A stretch of DNA of 64,000 nt from Sternotherus odoratus (GCA_032164245.1 JAVMKO010000020.1:9761206-9825205), one strand, 5' to 3'; shown: positions 22,259 to 35,214, numbered from the stretch's first letter. The notes: generated by a model not told the origin, from the letters alone. Numbers and translations: made by a program.

Positions 22259-22679
22259 AGTCCACGGTGGCTGATGGTAGTTTGGAAATGGCATGAGCCT
22301 GCTCAGAAAGGAACTAATGGGGCCCAGACAGCAGAAATTGGATTTTAAAAAAATTGACTTCACCTGGGTTCCCACAGCTTACAGTGAAAACAATCCCAGG
22401 ATGCATGGTGCTCAGCAGTGCAGCGAAGGACCATGAGATGCTGCAATCCTGGTGGTAAACTCATGCCAAGGTCCCAGGCCTCGCTGAGCATAGCTGGAAA
22501 CCATTCTGGTTTACCTGTGTGTTTGTATTGTTAAAATTAGATATTGGCGTTTATAAGACTGGTTGGGTTTTATGGAATGTTTCTAGGATGCTGCATTATA
22601 AGGATTCTACTTATTAGATCTGTATCTCCACTTATAAGGTCATGTTTTCTCTGTAGTTGTACAAATATTTGCTAAGCCT
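22259..22679. other. Unassigned sequence flanking the Harbinger fossil
   Basis: AATCCCAGGATGCATGG near 22393 resembles flanking parts of autonomous Harbinger copies, but I cannot assign it. Confidence 0.3.
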
Positions 22680-23470
22680 ATAAATCCCTCCCCCGCCCCC
22701 CAGTCAGGGGAGAAGCATTACTACGTGTGAAATGTTAGTTTACCACAAGAGAGATTCTCTCCTCCCCCACAAAAGAAGGTCTATAGACATCAGACAAGCC
22801 ATTGTGGACAAAAGACTTTATTGATTGCTTCCCCCACACCCCTGCAGAGGGTACGTGCATAAGCTCTCGTCCCATCACAGCTTGAAGGCTGGGGGAAGTG
22901 AATAAAAATGCCTGTTAAGGACAAATTGTTACCCCGTATGCTGCTTGAATTCTAAGGGGAAAGATTTTTTTTTTAAGCATAAGAAAGGAGCCCTGATTAG
23001 TTAGCCCAAGTGGCAATATAAAGCTTGAATATTATATCTACTGTCATCTTTTGAAACCTAAGACTATAACTCGTTTGTGTACATTTATCTGCTCTAACCT
23101 TGTAAATAACTCATTTCTTTTTCCTAGTTAAGAGATCTTTAGATAGATCACTATAGGGTAAGCTGCAAGTGTTGTCTTGTCTCAAGTGCATGTGACCTGG
23201 TGTAAGTGACTGGTGCTTTGGGACAGGGAATAAGCCGAATGTTGTTGTGATTTTTGGTGTAAGGGACTATCGGTCACCGAGGCAGGCTTGCCTGGGTGCC
23301 AAGATAGGAGTACCTCGAGGGGACTGTCTATTAAGGCTGTACCAGAGGAGTTTACAGTTGTTTTGATTGGTGAAATCTAAGTTGAGAACACAGTCAATTT
23401 GGGGTTTCTGCCCTGATTCTGCCTTGAGGTTGGTATCCATGGTGCTGACACACACCCCACACACTTCAAT
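22680..23470 (+). repeat. Possible degraded LTR-type retroelement remnant
   Basis: Phrases such as ATCGGTCACCGAGGCAGGC, GGGGACTGTCTATTAAGGC and AATTTGGGGTTTCTGCCCTG recall a turtle LTR-like repeat. I found no target duplication or clean TG/CA ends. Could instead be unique sequence. Confidence 0.3.
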
Positions 23471-23634
23471 GCAAATTGAAAACAGAGCTAAGTTCTCTGC
23501 TGTGATGCCAGGTTAGACAGCTGATTCGCTGTGACCACTGTTTTTCATGCTTGCCAATATAGCCTCATTGTTTCCCTCCTATGTTTGTATCCAACCCTTG
23601 TCCATGGTGTCATACTCCGTCCCTGCTCTGAAAA

Positions 23635-23706
23635 GTTTATCTATCTTTCTGTCAATATTTGTGCAGCCTCTAGGTGCTACTGTAACACAAATAATGATAC
23701 AAAGTT
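23635..23706 (+). repeat. L2/MIR-type 3' tail, sense
   Basis: GTGCAGCCTCTAGGTGCTAC then TGTAACACAAATAATGATAC matches the shared tail. Confidence 0.55.
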
Positions 23707-24879
23707 TTTTGTCAATAGCACGAAGCTCTTAGTGATTTATGCCTGTGATGTACATACTCATATCTGCCTATGATGACTTTTTATTTTTGCATACTGCACC
23801 TTTATATTTCCCTTGTGCTAAGGGACAAGCATCCATTTTGTGTGCTCTGTTGCTGCAGCCTGTTTCAGGAAAAGGAGGCATGCACACACTGCTCTCTCTC
23901 TCTTTCATGGAGATTTTATATTCTTTCGTGTCACTGTTTTCTTCAATCTAAAGTAAGTCATCTAAGACTGCAAGTATATGGTTCTTTTCGCAATGGAACT
24001 CTTAAAACCCATGATTGCCCTCATCTGAGCCCTGCTATGACATCAAGATTGTCCTTGCTTTCCTACTCTAGGTTCCATCCTGAACAAGAGTTCTTGGAAC
24101 CAGAATAGCCCATCTATAGAGCTCCCTTTCTCAAGCCATACATAGGAGGTGCTCTGAAGACTCTGGGCCTGATTTTAATTGGCCTGGGGTCATCTTGTAT
24201 TATGCTGGCACTGTAAGGGGGCCTTAATGGTGAGCATAAATGTAGAAGGGCCTTAGAGTGGGATTAATTACAATGCCAGAATAAGTGCCCTCAGTGTGCA
24301 TGGCAGGCCCACAGGGTAAGGTTTTCCAGTTGAGGTCAGTATGACCTGGGTCATTTTAAACCCCCCCCCCCATTTTTACTTATTGCCTAGGGATTAATTT
24401 TTATTTCCCAATTTTATTTTGTGGGATGCAAGAAGCCATTGGGTTGGGGTTATTTCAGTTTTTGTTTCAGCTGTGTATCCAACAGATGGTTTTACCGTGG
24501 GCATTTTATGAAAATCTGAAATAAATTTTGTCCATCCCTTTTCCCTGGGATTAAGTATTCCCAAAAGGCTTTTAAATCCAATGTGAGAGTTGCTCTTAAA
24601 CAGCAGTAGAGAAACTGTAAATGCCATGTTCACACAGATACTATTGCAGGCTTCCACATACCGGTGCCTTGAGAACCACAGTCATAACACAGCTTAAATG
24701 TCTACATCTTTTTCTCCCCCAGTGGGATACAGCCTGAGTGCAATTTGCCAGCTGATGTCAAGGGGCCAAGACATCAGCAATAAAACCACTGCAACAGAAT
24801 CCAAGCAGCCAGGCGTGATTTGTCACACACAAAATAAACAATACCCCCTAGAAAAGATGGAATTTACAAATGAAATTAT
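23707..24879. other. Unassigned non-coding sequence
   Basis: Short open frames without domains. A C-run lies near 24361-24370. No repeat recognised with confidence. Confidence 0.35.
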
Positions 24880-26369
24880 TTCTGGCTAAATAAGAACTTT
24901 CCAACAAATGCTCTACTGGCAAATACATTTGAAATACCCAGTGGTTTGTACAGGGAAATGTTAACCAACATCTTGCATTTCTCTGCTGTTGTTTATAATC
25001 ATCTCATAATATTTCATCCCCTTCCTGTGTCATTTCGTGAGATTTACTGCAGAGATGTTTAAGGTCGGGGGGCAGGATGAAAAGAGGCTCCTACGGTGCT
25101 TAGCACATGAAAAATGTTTGATAGTTCGGTTTTTTTAATGAATATAATTGAAGTTAAAGGGCTTAGTTCACCCCAACAGCCAAGCTCTCCTTAGTGCAGG
25201 GAAATGGGAGAGACATGAGGAATCCGGTTATGGCTCCCTGATTCTGCTCTTCTAGGCTCCAGTATGAGTTGGAGTAAGCTAGGGACTGCTCTGCTTAATG
25301 CCAGTGTGAAATCAATGGTGCAGAGCTCTGAGATGCGCCTGACATACTCCTTGCTTCTCCTCTATGTTGGAAAGGGTCCCTCTAGGTACAGATGTTTGCA
25401 GGAACCAGCTCCTTCAGCTTTTCATCATCAAGGAGTTGTTTTACATCAGAAGCACACTCTGCTGGGCCAGCTACAATCAGTCTGACCATTCAGCCAAGAG
25501 ATTCTACTTCTAGCCACCATGCAGCCATATAGGAGGGAAGCAAAGATGCTACAGTCAGTGTAAATGTCATTTGATAGACTCAAAGAAATTAAAGGGAAGA
25601 GATCAAAGTGAGTTTGCTATTGTAAGGTTGCTGGACGGCCAGTCCTGGCAAGTCCTGTTTTCTGTGTTTGCACAGAAGAGTGTAAGGTTTACGAGGCTGG
25701 GCCACTAATGTGCCGCCTCAGTGACTCAGAAGGACTGAGCGCTCAGGCTCAGAATCTGGAGCCTGACTCATTGCTGCATTACTCCAGTTTCAAGATGGTG
25801 ATTCCCACACAGCCTGGATTCCATTCCAGCATTCCGTGGATTCTGCACCTGGATTCCATTGTAGCTGTTTTATTGGTGACACATGAGCCCTTGATATCAG
25901 CTGGTGAATTGCACAGTAAGGCAGAATCCCAGTAGATTCCCAAGGAGCTATGCCAGCATGCAACTGGATTAATAGAGTGGTGAATCCGGGCTGCTGACTA
26001 CATATTTATTTGCTGTCTCCTCGGCTGAGTTTAAAGACCCAGGGTGTCGATTAGTACCAATGGTGGTAGGGGGCTTTATATGGAAACTCCACCATAGCAA
26101 CAAGTTGAGAGCCCTCAAACGCACAGATGCAGTAGAGTTGTTAAATGGTTGGTTTAATGCTTGCCAATTTGCTTTTGAGGTGATTTGCATTTGTATAGTT
26201 GTTTGTAGCCAAATTACCCTATGGTTAATAATCACCATGAGTGAGTAGCGGAGGTTTGCAAAGTGTTCATGACCAAATGAACTCCAAGACCCGAGGCTTT
26301 TGTGTTAATATTTATTTATTAATACATAATGTATGTATAAATACTACTAGATGTCTGAACAAAAATCAG
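24880..26369. other. Unassigned non-coding sequence
   Basis: No recognised gene or repeat. The first 150 bp (to about 25030) is AT-rich and resembles the candidate conserved blocks. Confidence 0.3.
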
Positions 26370-26575
26370 AGACTGCTTGTGCTAGACCCTCATACAAACA
26401 CCTAGTAAGAGACAGTCCTTGACCTGGAGCCTATGGTCCAAATAGGGATGATGGACACATGGTGGGAGGGGAACAGGCACAAAGAAATAATGTGACTTGC
26501 CCAGCCAGTCAGTCACTGAGCCAGGAATGGAACCTAGATCTGCTGAGTGCACTACTGAGCTCAAAAATGGGTCCT
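26370..26575 (-). repeat. MIR-type CORE-SINE, antisense
   Basis: AACACCTAGTAAGAGACAGT, GGTGGGAGGGGAACAGG, GACTTGCCCAGCCAGTCAGT and GGAATGGAACCTAGATCTG are in antisense order with the 3' segment first. Confidence 0.8.
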
Positions 26576-27743
26576 ATCTGATGGATCAGTTCTCTCGGGT
26601 ACATGAGGTTTTGGCTCGTTAGACCAATGGCTTATGTACGGAAGTCCTGCTGAGCCAGCTATCCTTGACAACTAGTTCATGCATGGGAGAACTAGCCAGC
26701 ATGCTTTGAAATCTGCATTTAGGGAACACCTGGAAAACTCCCATTCTTTGAAGGCTTTGGGTTTGTCCCCTGAGACCATTGGATAATCGGTTCTATTGCA
26801 TTATCCAGGTTATGGTTTCAGGTGCCCTAGGCAAACTGACATACAGTATATCTGCCACTACCAGACTAGTCACCCACGCAAACTGCTAATTAGGCATCCG
26901 TCTGCTCTGCTTCTGTGTTTCAACTGGTCCTGGTTATTATCAGAGGCATCCTGCCGTCTACTATAGTTTTAATGTCCTCCCGACGGGGCCTGTCCCAAAA
27001 ATACCCCATCTATGCACCATGGCATGGAACTCTGCAAGGAATGATATCAATGCAATATCTAAATACTAAACTAAACCCGAAATTGGATCCTTTAACTGAT
27101 GCAACAGCCACTAGTGCGAGGGGCTAGTGCAACAGCTAAGTATGATTTGAGCAGGAGAGGGAGGATGGATGGAGCTATGCCGATTTACACCAGTGGTGGA
27201 TCTGACCCACTGTAGCTCAGTCAAAATGTTGTTTTTATTGAATTAAGAAACATTAAAGGTGTATTTCATCTGCCACTGATAAGGAGATGGATGCTCTAAG
27301 TAATAATCTCCTAAAGAGCTCATGTGGAATAACAGGATTAGCTGTCAAATTTGGGGCCATATGTAGTGTTTCACATCTAGGGTTTAATGGATTTTAATAG
27401 TTAAACATGGGGACTGATTGATTGTAGACAAATTGACTGGGCACTTGTGGACGAAGGGCGTAGAACCAAGAGATAAGGGAAAGTTATATCGCTGCCAGTT
27501 GATAGAACAAAATAAGATTCTTTGTGCAGATTCAGGTAACTCTCTCTCCCCAAATGTAACAACACCCTCCATCTATCATTCCTCCTCTACGGCTCCTTTC
27601 CTAAAGTCTCTCTAGTGTTCTTGAACATCAGTTGCATTCACTCACTCCTGGTCTACTCAGCTATTATCATCCCTATTCTATAGCAGTGCCTGGCGTCCAC
27701 CCGGGTTGCAGACTTCTTGTGCAAGGTGCTGACCAAACTCCTT
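26576..27743. other. Unassigned non-coding sequence
   Basis: Contains 'CCGATTTACACCAGTGG' and 'GGATCTGACCC' near 27180-27208, an edge of the small palindromic repeats. Otherwise nothing recognised. Confidence 0.35.
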
Positions 27744-27895
27744 AGAGCTGGCTGAATTTTTTTTTTTCTTAGTGACATTTTTGACCACATCAAATTTTCA
27801 CTGAACATTTTCAATTCCAGGAAAGATTTCAAAATGAAACCCACACAATTTTCATTTCAGATTGGAAAATTTTGAGAAGTGTTTAATCAGGAGAA
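27744..27895. repeat. AT-rich foldback-type repeat, fragment
   Basis: Starts AGAGCTGGCTGAATTTT, the edge of the family seen whole at 40045-40412, and continues with TTTTGAAAT-type runs. Right end missing. Confidence 0.5.
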
Positions 27896-27912
27896 ACTTT
27901 CATATAGAAAGC

Positions 27913-28055
27913 AGGACCCTGATCCTGCAGCTTCTTGACTAGGGACAGATTACTGTATTCTCATGGAACCCCCTTGACTTCAATGGGCTTTGGCGCCAGC
28001 CCACCATAAGTCCCTTGGTCTTCCCATTGACTTCACTGGGCTTTAGATCAAGACT
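27913..28055. repeat. Small palindromic repeat cluster
   Basis: GGACCCTGATCCTGCAG at the left and two centres, CCCTTGACTTCAATGGGC and CCCATTGACTTCACTGGGC. Typical of small reptile foldback elements. Arms imperfect. Confidence 0.55.
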
Positions 28056-28864
28056 TTAGTGAATTTCTAGTTCTAAATGTCATCAGTAGGTACAAAAGCT
28101 TTGATAAAAGGAGCCTCTGAAGGAACAAAGTTCTGAAACCGAAGTTCAGCTCCAGAATGCTACAAGCAAACCCATGAAGCCTTTCAAGCACACAGCTACT
28201 GTGGTTTGTGAGGCTGCTCTGCCCCAATTAGGGTGCTGGTGGAAAGGGAGCTTTTCTGGTCAGCAGGAATGTTCTTCATTCAAGACGGACCAGATCAACA
28301 CACCTGATTTTTGCATGCGTTTGAAACTGGCATGCTCCCGGCACACAACATCCATGTATTCGGATACACGTCCCATCCCACCTACTCGTTTTCTGCTCCG
28401 AGCCCATCTATTTTTCTTCCCTGATTATTTTTTCCCCTTGGAGTGGAATCACAGGCAGCAAAATTCTACCCGAAAAAATCCAGACCTCCTAGGATTTCCA
28501 GACCAGCTCTGCTGGTTCTGATCACTCAAAGAAGCATGTAGACTTTTGGGTGCCTCGCTGGAACTCCATGTTCTCATAAATCATTTTTGGGTTGCCTAAC
28601 TGATCCCTAGTTGCTCATCGCTATTATCACAGGCATTTCTCTCTCAAGAAAAAAAGCCTTTTTATATTTGTTCTGCTAGAGAGAGTTTACACAGCTTGTG
28701 GAGAATTATTTTGTAGGAAATTAAATCTCTGTAGCTCTTCAGTCTCATTTTGCTTTCAACTGGCAGCTATCTCCAACCCACCCTCCTCCCTGTTCAGAGC
28801 CCTAATCTTTCAGAAAGCAGGAAATATTATAAGTGAAGGTTTCATGCTAGAAACAAAGGAAAAC
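28056..28864. other. Unassigned non-coding sequence
   Basis: A 115-residue open frame lies here on the plus strand (28174-28521) but shows no domain or composition typical of protein. I treat it as chance. Confidence 0.35.
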
Positions 28865-28985
28865 ACCCCTGTGAGGTAGAAAAGTGTCCTTATTCCTAGT
28901 GTACGGATAAGGAAACTGAGGCACAGCTAGTGACGTTGCTCAGTCACAGAGCCAGTCATTGGCCAGCCTTTCCCCTATTCGTGGG
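28865..28985 (-). repeat. MIR-type CORE-SINE, antisense
   Basis: CCCCTGTGAGGTAGAAAAGT, GGATAAGGAAACTGAGGCAC and GTCACAGAGCCAGTCATTGG. Confidence 0.75.
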
Positions 28986-29029
28986 GTCATGTAATGTTCT
29001 GATTGGCTGCCATCCTCCCCTCCCTGTAG

Positions 29030-29033
<4 letters not shown>

Positions 29034-29064
<31 letters not shown>
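29034..29064 (+). repeat. (GT)n microsatellite followed by GCGCGC
   Basis: About fifteen GT units from 29034, running directly into GCGCGCC. Confidence 0.95.
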
Positions 29065-29069
<5 letters not shown>

Positions 29070-31532
29070 CAGTGCAGTGTTCATAAATACAAAGCCCCAT
29101 TTTTATCAATGGGTCATTAGTAGGTCTTTGCCTGGATGCAGGGATCTGCCCATTCATAACTCCTTATAGGGGAATGGAGAGGAAGAGCATAGTTTAAGTT
29201 TGGGGATGAAAGGTGCTATATTAATGCAAAATATCATTGCTGGTAGCTTAGAACCCATATATTGAAATGAGCATTAAGCCATAAGACAAGGTGATTCACG
29301 TTGCTGGGGAGGGGGGTGCTTTCTTAGTGGGTAAGTGGGAGCTTAACAGTAATACTGGGGGGGGGGGAAGTGTTATGAAAGAATCCTATTTTTTCCATGG
29401 TATCTGCTAAAAAGCACTTTCGTACCTTTTTAAACCAAAGGAGACATGGGAAATGTGCATCAACCCAGCCAAACAGTTGTATGAATCTTTCATTTTTAAA
29501 TAGGTTTTCTATTTTAGAGTCTGTTATAAGAGAAGGAAAGGATTGCTGCTTCATCTACGCTAGAAAACTTTGTGAAAACTATTAAAGCTGGGTGCAGCTG
29601 TAGTGGGGTTAGAGATCATATAGGTGCTAGTATTGTGTTCATGAAAAGGCCTATGTAAATTAGACATGGGAAGAACAGGGTCTAGAATCAAATCTGGAGA
29701 GAGACTTAGAACCTAACCAGGAACTGGATATGGGGTCAGATTAGACGGTACCAAAATCTTGTTAGCTGTTCTTGGCCTCAAGTGTTGGAAATCTCTGATA
29801 TCAGATATTCTCCCAAGGTTGAATGGCATCCAGACTGGAACAGGAAAGTAAACCCCTTCCGATTTTTGGATTCTGTCCACAGCCAAAATGGAAGGGGAGA
29901 CATTAGCTGGAGCTTCCAAACTGAACCCCTTTCATAACGCAGAGGGGATTTGGATGTAAAGTTTCTGGCCAGTTCTAGTTGAAATATATTTGCAAAAGTT
30001 GGTTCTGCTCTGCATTCTACCTGAAAGAGAAAGTGTGAGTGAGAGAGAAACTCAAGGCTATCTTCTCCAATGCTGAGTCTGAGCCACAACCAGCTTCTAA
30101 CGTAACTCACCACACATGTTCATGGCTGTCTTAAAATACAAAGCACTGTTCTGTTATGTTACATAGGAAATAAAACTGTGGCTCACACTGATCTATAACT
30201 AGTGTGCGGTACGGCTGTACTAAACCCATTGCATTTATTCAAGCTGCTGCATTTTCCCTGGGTGGAAATGCAACCAGCGTCCCAACTCTTCTGCTCATTA
30301 CAGTAGCATAAATGCGCGTGTCTTGTCTCCATGAGCTACCAGGCTGCTGTTTCCATCCTGCAGCACTGTTGGCAAATGGCACTTTCTGCTTGGGATGTGT
30401 TGATTTAGGAACCTACCCTTCATGGGACCCATTAGGAAGTATTCCTCCTTTATAGTTTCCCTGGGCGGGAGTCACTCACAACTTGAGTCAGTTTGAGAAA
30501 GATAAAAGGGATCCCTCCATGCCAGCCCTTGTGATCTGAAAGCACCATTCACGTGTGCCTTCCGTCTTGTGGGGTGTGTGAAAGAGCTACCAGAGGAAAC
30601 TGTTCGCAGTGCACAAGGTTTCACTTGCTCTACAGAACTCAGGAATGATGCCGTATTTTCTTGTGACAGTTTGAGTGCATCTTCTCTATTAACTAATGAT
30701 TTACATACCCAGACATGGAGCACTCTTGTCATATGTTGTGCACTTTTGTGAGTGTGCACACACTTGTGAAAAAACCAGTTCACCATTGCCTTGCACCTTG
30801 GATACTCATCTATACCTATATAAAACTCTTCCAAATCAGAGTGACAGGACTTGGCACTGCTGTGTGGAGGTGAAAATGACAATACGCTCTGTAAAAGAGT
30901 GGAGAACCAGGCACCAAGCATTTCCTTATTATGTAGCTAGAACGTAATTTAACACCAGCTCAGTTTGGCAGTAAATCCATCGGCTGCCTCAGTACTGCGG
31001 TGACAGCAATTAAATTGTCATGCATGAGAGCTGTGGGCAAAGTAGTTTAGTTTCGGAGAAGAGTTACTGACATCAGTGGGAATTCGCTTGAATGTGGCGT
31101 TCAGGGCTGGGTCTGTTGCTTTTTTTAAGGGCTCTGCAGAAGTATGAATGTTTTTAAAAAATCTTGCAGACACTTAAGGCTTCATGCTTGTTACCGTGTT
31201 CTGCAGCATGGCCACACTGTCACTGTGATCCTAACATCTCAAAAGCTTTCATTATCTGAGCCATAGAAGACACCTAGCTCTCTAGGGCCTATGACACACA
31301 GTGGAGCGCTTCTAATTCCATCCACTAGAGGGTGATTTTAAACACACCATTAGCTAATTCATTACAGTATTCTTACTATTTTGTAAGACTGCTATGTTCC
31401 TGATCCAAATCCCATTGTACTCTGTAAGATTATTGTGCTCTGTCGCCTTCGACATCTGTTACAATTCTAATGCTGTGTCACGCTCCCATAAATAAAATCT
31501 AAAAGGCTTAGCAGCAGCTCCCAGAAGGAAGC
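29065..31532. other. Unassigned non-coding sequence
   Basis: Two and a half kilobases without a recognised repeat, gene or RNA. The longest open frame (149 codons on the minus strand, 30472-30921) has no identifiable domain. A G-run lies at about 29357-29367. Confidence 0.35.
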
Positions 31533-31540
31533 GTATAGAG

Positions 31541-32085
31541 CAGGGGTCTCAAACATGCGGCCCGGGGGCCACATGTGGCCCACAAAGCCCTTCCCTGTGG
31601 CCCGCAAAGCTTCTTGACGCCCCAGCCCCATAGCAGTTTCGGGGATGGAGGGGCCAGAAGTGGAGGCTTCTCTGCTGCGTGACTGGGCCGCTGCCGATCC
31701 CCAGCTACCAGGCACTGCTTCTGCAGCGGCGGCCAGGAGCGGTAAGCCAGGCTCCCCGCCTCCCTCTATGGGAGACTTACCACTCCTGGCTGCTGCTGCA
31801 GAGGGCTCCTGCAACACACCCTAGCTGGGCCACTGCTGAGCCCTGGCTTCCAGGCGCTACCGCTGTGGCCTCAATGAACAAGCTGGGGCGGCGCTTCACA
31901 GGAGCCCTCTGCAGCGGTGGCCAGGAGCTCAGAGGAGGCAGCGGGGCAGGGTCAGACCTCATGGAAGGGGTGGAGTGGAGGCGGGGCTGGAGGTAGCAAG
32001 GGGGTGGGGTGTCAGTGATGCGGCCCTCGGGCCAGCGCACTAGTCCTCATGTGGCCCTCGTGGTCATTTGAGCTTGAGACCCCTG
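31541..32085. mobile_element. hAT-type non-autonomous element with exact 8-bp target duplication
   Basis: The left end CAGGGGTCTCAA and right end TTGAGACCCCTG are perfect 12-bp inverted repeats. The flank GTATAGAG occurs at 31533-31540 and 32086-32093. Just inside both ends are 'GCGGCCCGGGGGCCACATG' and 'GCGGCCCTCGGGCC', the usual hAT subterminal GGCCC motifs. The interior is GC-rich with no transposase; open frames here are compositional. Confidence 0.95.
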
Positions 32086-32093
32086 GTATAGAG

Positions 32094-32474
32094 CAAACCA
32101 GACCTATTCAAACACTCACCCAGGGCAAGGAGTTTCTTTTGATGGGAGAGCAGAATATCAAGAGTTCTTTTGTCTTGATCATCTCTGTTCCCTGTAGTAA
32201 AGCACAAGCATTAGGTGCCTGGACAAGCAAATTGTCAGGACGTTTCCCCAAGGTTGGCATGTAAGATGGATTTCTTGCCCACCCAGTGCTACTTTGCTTA
32301 CCTTGTGCTGCAGATGATGTGACATCTGGTTAGTGAGCAATGCAAAGGGAGCATCCCATGCATGAAGACACAGTACAAATCATACTTGCATTCAGCCTTT
32401 CTGAAACATTTTCTGGGGTGACACCTAAGTCATGGCATGGTGTAACAGGCTCTTCTCCGCCCTTGTGGACCACC
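32094..32474. other. Unassigned non-coding sequence
   Basis: No recognised feature. Confidence 0.35.
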
Positions 32475-32604
32475 TAGGGTGACCAGCTGTCCCGATTTTT
32501 ATAGGTACAGTTACAATTTTGGGGTCTTTTTCTTATATAGACTCCTACTGCCCCCCCCCCTCCCCCCCGTCCCGATTTTTCACACTTGCTGTCTGGTCAC
32601 CTTA
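32475..32604 (+). mobile_element. TA-ended MITE, copy C
   Basis: Starts TAGGGTGACCAGCTGTCCCG, the cleanest left end of the four, and finishes TGCTGTCTGGTCACCTTA. The middle has expanded into C-runs. Confidence 0.88.
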
Positions 32605-33287
32605 GGACCACCACTAACAGGCTGGATGCTTATAAACACCAAGATGTTATTCATTGGGTCCTCTCCACCAGTTCACTAGTACACACTAGTGCAGTAACGT
32701 GCAATTGGAAGTGAACACCCCCCTTATCCCATTCTCCATAAAGGGAGAGGGTTGGATCTCACCATCCTGTCTTCCACCCCCCTCCCCTTGCACTTTCTTC
32801 TTGGCCTTTAATTATTCCCAGCTGACGGGTTGATTGCTCTCATTAGCTTGTCAGACTCCTGCCTAATTAAGCCATTGAGCACCCATCTCCCTCGATTAAC
32901 TTCATGCTGGTAGGTGATAGCTAGTAATATTTAGTGGCCAGGGTGCTGGGTCAGATCTAGGCTTTTGGCACTCTTTCACATGTATGTTTTCTTTTCTTTG
33001 ATTGGATGAGCTAAACTTTATAAACAGAAGTAATGATGATCGTATTGAATCTTGCAGGGCAGGGTGAGAGGAAAGACCAGACAAGACTAAAGAGCAGATA
33101 AGCAGGCCAAGGACATGGTAAGATCGTTTCGGCTTGATTCACTAATCCATTCAACCAGTATTGTGCTAGTGTATATGGTTTGAATAATGTCAGTGCTAAA
33201 TCTCTCTTTCTCCCCCCCCCCCCAGTCCCTTCTCTCTTCTATTGGTTGCCCAGTCATCTCACAGACTGATCATTGATGTTGTGATTG
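32605..33287. other. Unassigned non-coding sequence
   Basis: C-runs near 33213-33225. No gene recognised. Confidence 0.35.
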
Positions 33288-33753
33288 AGAGCTGGTCAGA
33301 AAACATGCCCCACCCCACCCCCACTTCGTGAATTTTTGAGATTTGAAACTTTTTCAAGTCCCAGATTAGAGTGAAAAGTTGAAATCTTGAAAATTTTGTG
33401 AACCCGAAAGCTTAAAACAAACTAAAACAACCCCAGCCAAACCCCGCCTTCAGATCAGGTCAATTGAAATATTTTGTTTCAATCATTTCAAAATGTTATA
33501 TTTCCAATTTGACCTTTGTTTCATTTTTTCAGTATAAAATAACTTAATTTTCTTAGTCAAAATGATTGTTTTAAAAATGTAACTTTACTGCAGAAAATGT
33601 TAAAGGGACATTTCAATAGTTTTGAAAATCATTTCATTTTTCTTTTTCAAAAATGGGAAAGTTACTGTTCCTTTCCCAGGAAAAGTTTGGGTTTTGATGA
33701 GCCAGCGTTTTCAGATGAGAACAAGTGTCACTGAAAAATTCCCAGCTAGCTCT
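33288..33753. repeat. AT-rich foldback-type repeat, nearly whole
   Basis: Starts AGAGCTGGTCAGAAAA and ends AATTCCCAGCTAGCTCT, imperfect inverted ends. The interior is runs of TTTCA/TGAAA. Same family as 40045-40412. Confidence 0.6.
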
Positions 33754-34749
33754 AGCAAGAATCCTAAGGTTGAGCTGTAACCTAAACAGATATAAAGTCT
33801 TCATATTGTTGGCCATCTGGAAGGGTTGCATGTCAATTTTTCCTTTTGGTTAGCTCCATGGATTTATCGTGCTATTGTCTTTCCAGGGTGCATGCATTTT
33901 TTACCATGTCAGTGGAAAGATGAGCACAATATTGTGAGTGGCAGGATTCCAGTTCTCTACAACTGAAGCCATGGGATGAGTGTGCTTTGTTTAAATGTCA
34001 GAGGATCGTAGATGTCAGTGATGGGAAAGGGCCTTTCAACTCATCAGTCTGTGTGATAAGATGGAAATGTTAGATGTCTAGGCCTGCTTCTGATCTCTCA
34101 CCATTTTAACTCCAGTGGAATTACTGTGGGTTAACACAGATCTAAGCAAGACCCCAACCAAGCCTGATTGAAGGGGAATATAGCTTCAAGTATCTTTTCA
34201 TTCAAAAACACATGTGGCTGTGTTTTATATTTCATGCTTAAAGTAACTCAAGCTAATTAGGGAATTAGCATGGAGAAATCACGATGGCCAGGTTAATTAT
34301 TGTTTAAGGTATAGGATGTGAACCAAATAACCTGAACACAAAACATTTCCAGATATCTGGTATACTATCAAACAGTCCTATTCTGTTTCACCTACTCACA
34401 TTATTTAGTCAATTACTCTGCACGTTGTAACATTAGAATCAGTGGAATGGTGCCTGAGTTAAGATACTACTTGGTATGAGCAAAAGTGTAAAAATACTGT
34501 CCCCTTTAAAATAAATAAAAAATAGAATGCCGGATCCTTGGCTTGTTACAATTGCCGTAGATCTATTGACATCAATAGGAAGTAGATTTGTACCAGCTGA
34601 GGATCTGGCTGCTATTATTTAATATTCTTTACGTCCCAAAACACACTTATTGTGGTTGTGCCTAGGGTCCAACCAAGGTGTAGGCCCCATCGTGAGAGCC
34701 ACTTCAATAACCAAAGTAGTAGATTAAATTCTGAGGGTGTCCAAGACTT
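33754..34749. other. Unassigned non-coding sequence
   Basis: Around 34560-34618, ATTGACATCAATAGGAAGTA and ACCAGCTGAGGATCTGGC mark another small palindromic repeat. The rest is unassigned. Confidence 0.4.
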
Positions 34750-34925
34750 TTACAAACAGAGATGCACAATGCCCCTGTGGGGTACAGAAGTAGTAATATG
34801 CCTATTTTGGAGAGAGGAAAACTGAGGCACACCGAGTTTAAGGGACTGTTTAAGATGTTTCTGGCAGATCTACTACCTAGAACATAGGTTTCCTGATACC
34901 TAGAATGTGCATTAAACTCTAGAAT
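34750..34925 (-). repeat. MIR-type CORE-SINE, antisense
   Basis: AATGCCCCTGTGGGGTACAG, GAGGAAAACTGAGGCACACC and weak distal similarity. Confidence 0.7.
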
Positions 34926-35214
34926 ATATTCTCTCTCTTCCTTCCCTCCCCCCCCCCCCATCCTTCTTTTTTATTGTTGTTAATCCACGGGTTAAATTTA
35001 TTTAATTTTTCATTTTGTGTTCTTTTTAAAATGTGCTTTGGCAGGAGTTAGGATGTTTTGGTTAGTAATCCACTTATTTTGTGGTTAAGAAAAATATCTC
35101 AAATAGCGTCTTGGACACACTGCTGAGTGGATGACTGTCATTTTTGGCAGCTCATGTGGCATGAAGAGCATGTGAGAAAACGTCCTTTTGTGTTTTTTTG
35201 AGCTTTCTCACGTG
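34926..35214. other. Unassigned AT-rich sequence
   Basis: C-run near 34948-34959. Nothing else recognised. Confidence 0.35.

Noticed and set aside
28174..28521. 115-codon plus-strand open frame
   Set aside because: No recognised motif, and unremarkable flanks.
30472..30921. 149-codon minus-strand open frame
   Set aside because: No domain, signal peptide or splice context; the opposite strand is open over much of it too. Kept as chance without further evidence.
31467..32040. Open frames of about 90-116 codons on both strands
   Set aside because: Contained in or overlapping the 545-bp hAT element. No transposase motifs.
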